Of a DNA stretch of 64,000 nucleotides, positions 58,501 through 64,000 are shown in pieces. Source of the stretch: Chionoecetes opilio (Eukaryota > Arthropoda > Malacostraca > Decapoda > Majidae); NCBI GenBank assembly GCA_016584305.1, contig JACEEZ010003837.1, forward strand, positions 312,823-376,822, given 5' to 3'. The number at the start of each line of letters is the position of its first letter. The stretch's first letter is position 1. Both the position numbers and the translations under genes were made by a program. The notes under the pieces are model-generated. The model did not search any database. It saw only the letters and a program-made list of their open reading frames with translations, and was not told where the DNA came from.

Positions 58501-61045
58501 GTAACACACACACACACACAGTAAGCGGCAGGCTGTAACACACACACACAAACAGTAAGCGGCAGGCTGTAATACCCACACACAAACAGTAAGCGGCAGG
58601 CTGTAATCCACACACACACACAGTAAGTGGCAGGCTGTAATACCCACACACACACACAGTAAGTGGCAGGCTGTAATACACACACACCCCACAGTAAGCG
58701 GCAGGCTGTAATACACACACACTCACAGTAAGCGGCAGACTGTAATACCCACACACACACAGTAAGCGGCAGGCTGTAATACACACACACACACAGTAAG
58801 TGGCAGGCTGTAAATACCCCACACACACAGTAAGCGGCAGGCTGTAATACACACACACACACAGAAAGCGGCAGGCTGTAATACACACACACACACAGTA
58901 AGCGGGAGGCTGTAATACACACACACACACAGTAAGCGGCAGGCTGTAATACCCACACACACACAGTAAGCGGCAGGCTGTAATACACACACACACACAG
59001 TAAGTGGCAGCTGTAATACCCACACACACACACAGTAAGTGGCAGGCTGTAATACACACACACACACAGTAAGCGGCAGGCTGTAATACACACACACTCA
59101 CAGTAAGCGGCAGGCTGTAATACACACACACACACAGTAAGCGGCAGGCTGTAATACCCACACACACACAGTAAGCGGCAGGCTGTAATACACACATACA
59201 CACAGTAAGTGGCAGGCTGTAATACCCACACACACACAGTAAGTGGCAGGCTGTAATACACACACACACACAGTAAGCGGCAGGCTGTAATACACACCAC
59301 ACACACAGTAAGCGGCAGGCTGTAATACACACACACACACAGTAAGTGGCAGGCTGTAATACACACACACACACACAGTAAGTGGCAGGTTGTAATACCC
59401 ACACACACACAGTAAGCGGCAGGCTGTAATACACACACACACAGTAAGCGGCTGGCTGTAATACCCACACACACACAGTAAGTGGCAGACTGTAATACCC
59501 ACACACACACAGTAAGTGGCAGGCTGTAATACACACACACACAGTAAGCGGCAGGCTGTAATACACACACACACAGTAAGCGGCAGGCTGTAATACACAC
59601 ACACAACAGTAAGCGGCAGGCTGTAATACACACACACACACAGTAAGTGGCAGGCTGTAATACACACAGACAGACAGTAAGCGGCAGGCTGTAATACCCC
59701 CACACACACAGTAAGCGGCAGGCTGTAATACACACACACACACAGTAAGCGGCAGGCTGTAATACCCACACACACACAGTAAGCGGCAGGCTGTAATACA
59801 CACACACACACAGTAAGCGCAGGCTGTAATACACACACACACACAGTAAGTGGCAGGCTGTAATACCCCCACACACACAGTAAGCGGCAGGCTGTAATAC
59901 ACACACACACACAGTAAGCGGCAGGCTGTAATACACACACACACACAGTAAGCGGCAGCTGTAATACCCACACACACACAGTAAGCGGCAGGCTGTAATA
60001 CACACACACACACACAGTAAGTGGCAGGCTGTAATACACACACACACACAGTAAGTGGCAGGCTGTAATACCCACACACACACACAGTAAGTGGCAGGCT
60101 GTAATACACACACACACACAGTAAGCGGCAGGCTGTAATACACACACACACACACAGTAAGTGGCAGGCTTTTAATACCCACACACACACAGTAAGCGGC
60201 AGGCTGTAATACACACACACACACAGTAAGCGGCAGCTGTAATACACACACACACACAGTAAGCGGCAGGCTGTAATACACACACACACACAGTAAGCGG
60301 CAGGCTGTAATACACACACACACACAGTAAGCGGCAGGCTGTAATACACACACACCCACAGTAAGCGGCAGGCTGTAATACACACACACACACAGTAAGG
60401 GGCAGGCTGTAATACACACACACAGACAGTAAGCGGCAGGCTGTAATACCCACACACACACAGTAAGCGGCAGGCTGTAATACACACACACACACAGTAA
60501 GCGGCAGGCTGTAATACCCACACACACACAGTAAGCGGCAGGCTGTAATACACACACACACACAGTAGCGGCAGGCTGTAATACACACACACACACAGTA
60601 AGTGGCAGGCTGTAATACTCACACACACACAGTAAGCGGCAGGCTGTAATACACACACACACACAGTAAGCGGCAGGCTGTAATACACACACACACACAG
60701 TAAGCGGCAGGCTGTAATACACACACACACACAGTAAGCGGCAGGCTGTAATACCCACACACACACAGTAAGCGGCAGGCTGTAATACACACACGCACAG
60801 TAAGTGGCAGGCTGTAATACACACACACACACAGTAAGTGGCAGGCTGTAATACCCACACACACACACACAGTAAGCGGCAGGCTGTAATACACACACAC
60901 ACACAGTAAGCGGCAGGCTGTAATACCCACACACACACAGTAAGCGGCAGGCTGTAATACACACACACACACAGTAAGCGGCAGGCTGTAATACACACAC
61001 ACACACAGTAAGCGGCAGGCTGTAATACACACACACACACAGTAA
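52587..61045. repeat. CA-containing satellite, main block (8.5 kb, about 270 units)
   Basis: The unit is ACACACACACAGTAAGCGGC, then AGGCTGTAATA. Length changes come mainly from the number of CA steps. Frequent variants are AAGTGGC, GGCTGGC and CCCACAC. The copy number is estimated from length divided by about 31 bp. All minus-strand frames lack stops, so frames of up to 2779 codons appear. Confidence 0.96.
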
Positions 61046-62179
<1,134 letters not shown>

Positions 62180-62185
62180 TTTATT
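62180..62185 (-). terminator. Candidate poly(A) signal of the RING gene
   Basis: TTTATT on the plus strand is AATAAA on the gene strand, 73 bp after the stop codon. A second hexamer lies near 61808-61813. Confidence 0.5.
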
Positions 62186-62257
62186 CTAGCTGAGAAATAG
62201 TCTAGAAAATATCACTTAAAAATTAACTCAGTAAAGTAAAATTCACAGCCTCAGAGC

Positions 62258-62660
62258 CTAATTGTGGGAGAGTTCTGGGTACTCGTCGGGCATGAGGGCA
62301 AACTTGCGGCAGTTGGGGCAGTTGGACTGTCGCTTGATCCAGCCTTTGATGCAGAGGTCATGGAAGGTGTGTTGGCATGCCAGGGTCTGGCTGGGGCTGC
62401 TGTTCAGAGGGTCCAGGCAGATGGAACATAAATCCTCTTTTACAACTTCCTCTTTGTTGGGCCCCTGCCACACAGGCTCTGTCTTGGCTCCTGAGCCCTG
62501 GGTGATGCCAGCCCACGGCGCCACGGTGGCTGCCCTGGCGCCGGGCCGGCGGGAACGCAGCTGCTGCCTCACGCGCTCCACAATCTTGTCCGTGGGCAAC
62601 CCTGACAGGCTGTTGTTGTTCTGCATGCGAACCTCTTGCAGGGCAGTCCAGATGTCAGGT
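62258..62660 (-). CDS. RING-H2 E3 ubiquitin ligase, C-terminal exon (TTC3/DZIP3-like), partial
   Basis: The acceptor TTGCACAG (62661) opens a last exon of 403 nt that ends in TAG at 62260-62258. The peptide begins with PDIWTALQEVRMQNNNSLSG, continues LPTDKIVERVRQQLRSR and a linker, then a C3H2C3 RING: CSIC, ACQHTFHDLC and NCPNC, followed by FALMPDEYPELSHN at the C terminus. RING-H2 domains bind an E2 and promote ubiquitin transfer. The helical block before the RING and the short tail after it resemble the C termini of TTC3/DZIP3-type ligases. That family call is from recognition, not alignment. The upstream exons lie beyond the window or were not seen in 62.66-63.19 kb. Confidence 0.78.
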
Positions 62661-63191
62661 CTGTGCAATGAGTTAAGACTCTTTAATTTGATTTCTGCCC
62701 AAAGGCTTACACAATGAACAGGACACTGTACAAAGAGTACTATGGTTATAGAATACAAGATTTTGTGGGATACACATAAACCTTATATGTAATATGCAAT
62801 GCTGTCTAGGTTAAAAGATGATGCTGAACACAAAGTTGATTACTCTTATAAGCCTTGAGGCATGGCGGGGTTGGTTACAAAATGCAACCAAGTCAAAGTC
62901 CATCATTTACTGACAGAATGTTGTTTGGTAAAAAAAATTATACTTCAAAAAGGAACCTGATGACTACAAAACAAGATGAAATCCTCAAGAGAACCATGAG
63001 GCCTTGACAGGCCTTGTGACATGCTGTGACAGGTAACAAAGACCTGCCTTCAAAAACAATGATGGAGATGACATTCAAAGCACAGATGTCATAGGGGAGA
63101 AAAGTTCCCTATCAAAGTTGAGCAAAGCACAAGGACATCATTACAGTGAAAAGTTTCCCCTTCACATCCCAATAAAAATGTTCTTTCACAA
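62661..63191 (-). other. Intron of the RING gene, no other feature
   Basis: Upstream of the RING exon on its strand. No exon or repeat with clear boundaries was recognised. Confidence 0.45.
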
Positions 63192-64000
63192 TGTAACGCG
63201 AGAAAATGGGTTAGTACTGTGACTCACGATTGACAAAAAGTCTACATTGAGCGGTGGGAGTAAAGTAATACATATATAGCTAGTAATTAAATGCTCACAA
63301 TTTTTCTTCACTCCTCAGTCCCTAATCATTTAGATACAGGTTTCCGGCAATATTCTATACCCGCGGTCGCTGGTGACGTCACGGCAAGAAGGCGAGGCAG
63401 GGAAAAAGTACACGAGCTCTCTCTCTCTTGCCAAGCCTTGTCGAGACAACACGCGAGGAGAGAGTCGTGTCTTACAACCCTTTGGAAGGTAGGTGTGTGG
63501 CGGTGTACTTATAAGGATGTACTATAGGGCATTGATTAGCTCTTGATCTTAAATTACATGACTTGTAATTGGGGGTTATGTGTATATTCAGGGTCTGAAG
63601 CTGGGAACAGTGAGCTGAGTGGGTGGTTGATCCCCTGAGGGACCCACGTGTGTGCTGATGGCGATGGTTGTGTGTTGCTGAGCTGTGCTGAGTGGGTGAC
63701 CCGCTGAGACACCAGTATATAGAGCTAAGGCCCTATACACGCTCCCCAGAGTGTTTTAGATAGATAGATAGAGTACCTAGTAACTCAAGAGTAGGAACCT
63801 TTTGTGTGTTAAGCCAGGAGGAGTAATTAGGCGTTTCGTTCAACTATATGATGTGAAGTATAGTTTTCTGTGGTAAACCATTAGCCATTTAGAACTGGGA
63901 TGTGATTACTGTTCCAGTATAAAGAAACCCTGCTAACGAGTCGTTCATTAAGTCCCAGTTATCCTCATATATTCTCTAAATCTTTAATTTTTTTCCCCAC
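63192..64000 (+). mobile_element. LTR related to 51656-52586, cut by the window end
   Basis: It begins TGTAACGCGAGAAAATGGG. Offset 764 holds CCAGTTATCCTCATATATTC, collinear with CCAGTCCTTACATATTTTC at offset 765 of the solo LTR. The middle is strongly diverged. It contains a perfect CRE-type palindrome TGACGTCA (63374-63381) that could act in LTR transcription. The right end and any internal region lie outside the window. Orientation follows the solo LTR and is otherwise unproven. Confidence 0.5.

Overview
This is a repeat-choked window of animal nuclear DNA. Its two main genes have GT-AG introns, and it carries a CR1-like LINE, tRNA-derived SINEs, hAT, piggyBac-like and pogo-like elements, and kilobases of minisatellite. 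The repeat style and gene content suggest an arthropod, most likely a decapod crustacean (inference; no taxon-specific marker was tested).

Two protein-coding genes could be assembled completely from exons whose phases all agree. TTC39C lies on the minus strand (13215-19638, 11 coding exons, 653 residues). TADA3, the Ada3 subunit of SAGA/ATAC acetyltransferase complexes, lies on the plus strand (32769-40761, 10 coding exons, 490 residues). Two further minus-strand genes are only partly visible: a first coding exon of an unrecognised protein (48744-48860) and the last exon of a TTC3/DZIP3-type RING-H2 ubiquitin ligase (62258-62660).

Layout: 1-4.1 kb holds degraded repeats, TTAA-flanked MITEs and a hAT MITE. 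4.18-7.39 kb is a 22-bp satellite. 7.4-13.2 kb holds pogo-like and hAT MITEs and CA repeats. 13.2-21.8 kb is TTC39C and its upstream region. 22.4-29.2 kb is a nested hAT complex: an old ZBED-type hAT with one nonsense codon, split at its stop codon by a second hAT with a perfect 8-bp target duplication. 29.2-32.5 kb has a GC-rich block and SINEs. 32.7-41.3 kb is TADA3. 41.6-46.95 kb is a 61-bp satellite interrupted by a 5'-truncated CR1-like LINE. 48.7-49.3 kb is the 5' part of an unknown gene. 51.2-61.05 kb is a satellite of about 31-bp units split by a solo LTR. 62.2-62.7 kb is the RING exon, and a related LTR runs off the window end.

The most striking theme is that several intronic minisatellites are amplified copies of the neighbouring gene's own splice sites. 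TTC39C exon 1 is followed by 17 decoy copies of its donor and TADA3 exon 8 by exactly 13. TADA3 exon 7 is preceded by 17 acceptor-like copies, exon 10 by two decoy acceptors and exon 6 by one. Reading past the real donors, or using the exon 10 decoys, meets an immediate stop codon. A second theme is a swarm of TTAA-flanked MITEs, one of which can be compared with a near-empty paralogous site inside the same TADA3 intron.
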